41,238 bases of DNA from Mucilaginibacter xinganensis (GTDB lineage: Bacteria > Bacteroidota > Bacteroidia > Sphingobacteriales > Sphingobacteriaceae): the NCBI GenBank assembly GCA_026225055.1, contig JAMFSA010000217.1, positions 1 to 41,238 on the forward strand, in the 5' to 3' direction. Position numbers and translations under genes: made by a program. The notes beneath the pieces are model-generated. The model searched no databases. It saw only the letters and a program-made list of their open reading frames with translations, and was not told where the DNA came from. This document shows, in pieces, positions 40,988 to 41,238 of the stretch (position 1 is the stretch's first letter; each line of letters starts with the position of its first letter).

Positions 40988-41238
40988 ATGCAGCAAGTAG
41001 AAACCATAGCATTGGTTAAGAAAATTTTTGAGGCTTACCTTGAAAATAAGAACCTCAGGAAAACCCCTGAACGTTTTGCTATACTCGAAGAAATTTACTC
41101 CCGTAGCGATCACTTTGATGTGGAATCATTATATATCCACATGAAAAATAAAAAATACCGTGTGAGTCGCGCTACGGTATATAACACACTTGAACTACTG
41201 GTATCATGCGACCTGGTTACCAAGCACCAGTTCGGTAA
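40988..41238 (+). CDS. Fur family transcriptional regulator, 3' truncated by the window edge
   Basis: 83 codons are visible and the frame runs off the end. The N-terminal domain fits Fur/PerR: NLRKTPERFAILEEIYSRSDHFDVESLYIHMK, then the recognition helix VSRATVYNTLELLVSCDLV. The metal-binding and dimerisation half lies outside the window, so Fur, PerR and Zur cannot be told apart. The start ATG is preceded by TAACTTTA about 25 bases upstream, a near match to TAnnTTTG. The position right after RelA/SpoT might link the two by read-through, but a palindrome lies between. Confidence 0.9.
   Translation, partial: MQQVETIALVKKIFEAYLENKNLRKTPERFAILEEIYSRSDHFDVESLYIHMKNKKYRVSRATVYNTLELLVSCDLVTKHQFG

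Overview
The window looks like chromosomal DNA of a Bacteroidota bacterium, most likely family Sphingobacteriaceae (Mucilaginibacter- or Pedobacter-like). The evidence is a type IX secretion plug protein, a NamZ/DUF1343 muramidase, L-lysine 6-transaminase, BshB1 (bacillithiol), DUF4294 and DUF3050 proteins, starts without Shine-Dalgarno sequences, and promoters with the Bacteroidota -7 element TAnnTTTG. The genus is an inference. I see no prophage, transposase, integrase, CRISPR array, tRNA or rRNA gene.

Layout. 1-8.9 kb: 3' part of an ABC-F ATPase, T9SS plug protein, a DPP IV-type peptidase (minus), a thioesterase-YfcC carrier pair and two small unknown genes. 9-15 kb: a translationally coupled secreted CBM9-like protein and GHL10-like glycosidase (minus), an EVE-domain protein, a DoxX-like protein that follows a truncated duplicate of the EVE gene, two unknown envelope proteins, and holA. 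15-20.3 kb: a lone HsdR-N nuclease domain, a hybrid histidine kinase and valS (minus). 20.6-30.6 kb: M13 peptidase, a CstB-like metallo-beta-lactamase/rhodanese protein, mnmD, mazG, a FtsX/LolC-type permease (minus), namZ, fmt and a DUF3050 protein. 30.6-41.2 kb: DUF6794 protein, class IV aminotransferase and RluD-type synthase (minus), an ACC-deaminase-like PLP enzyme, L-lysine 6-transaminase, an unknown coiled-coil/acidic protein, an operon DUF4294-GPx-bshB1 (minus), a RelA/SpoT enzyme, and the 5' end of a Fur-family regulator.

Most genes are housekeeping: translation (valS, fmt, mnmD, rluD), replication and nucleotide pools (holA, mazG), stringent response, envelope and peptidases. Two threads connect genes. 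One is low-molecular-weight thiol and persulfide chemistry (bshB1, GPx, the CstB-like protein). The other is envelope glycan breakdown (NamZ, GHL10/CBM9).

The most unusual content is non-coding. Many intergenic gaps hold an imperfect palindrome whose arms are built from short quasi-repeats with a fixed 7-, 8- or 9-nt period. The sequence differs between loci but the architecture is the same. One such element (8-nt period) sits in frame inside valS, and a second, single-armed 7-nt-period tract sits in valS as well. Other palindromes lie on stop codons or gene boundaries. Separate families are a two-hairpin REP-like element (three copies in 1.6 kb, with compensatory changes) and a GTCATTGCGAG-type element (two near-identical copies in opposite orientation).
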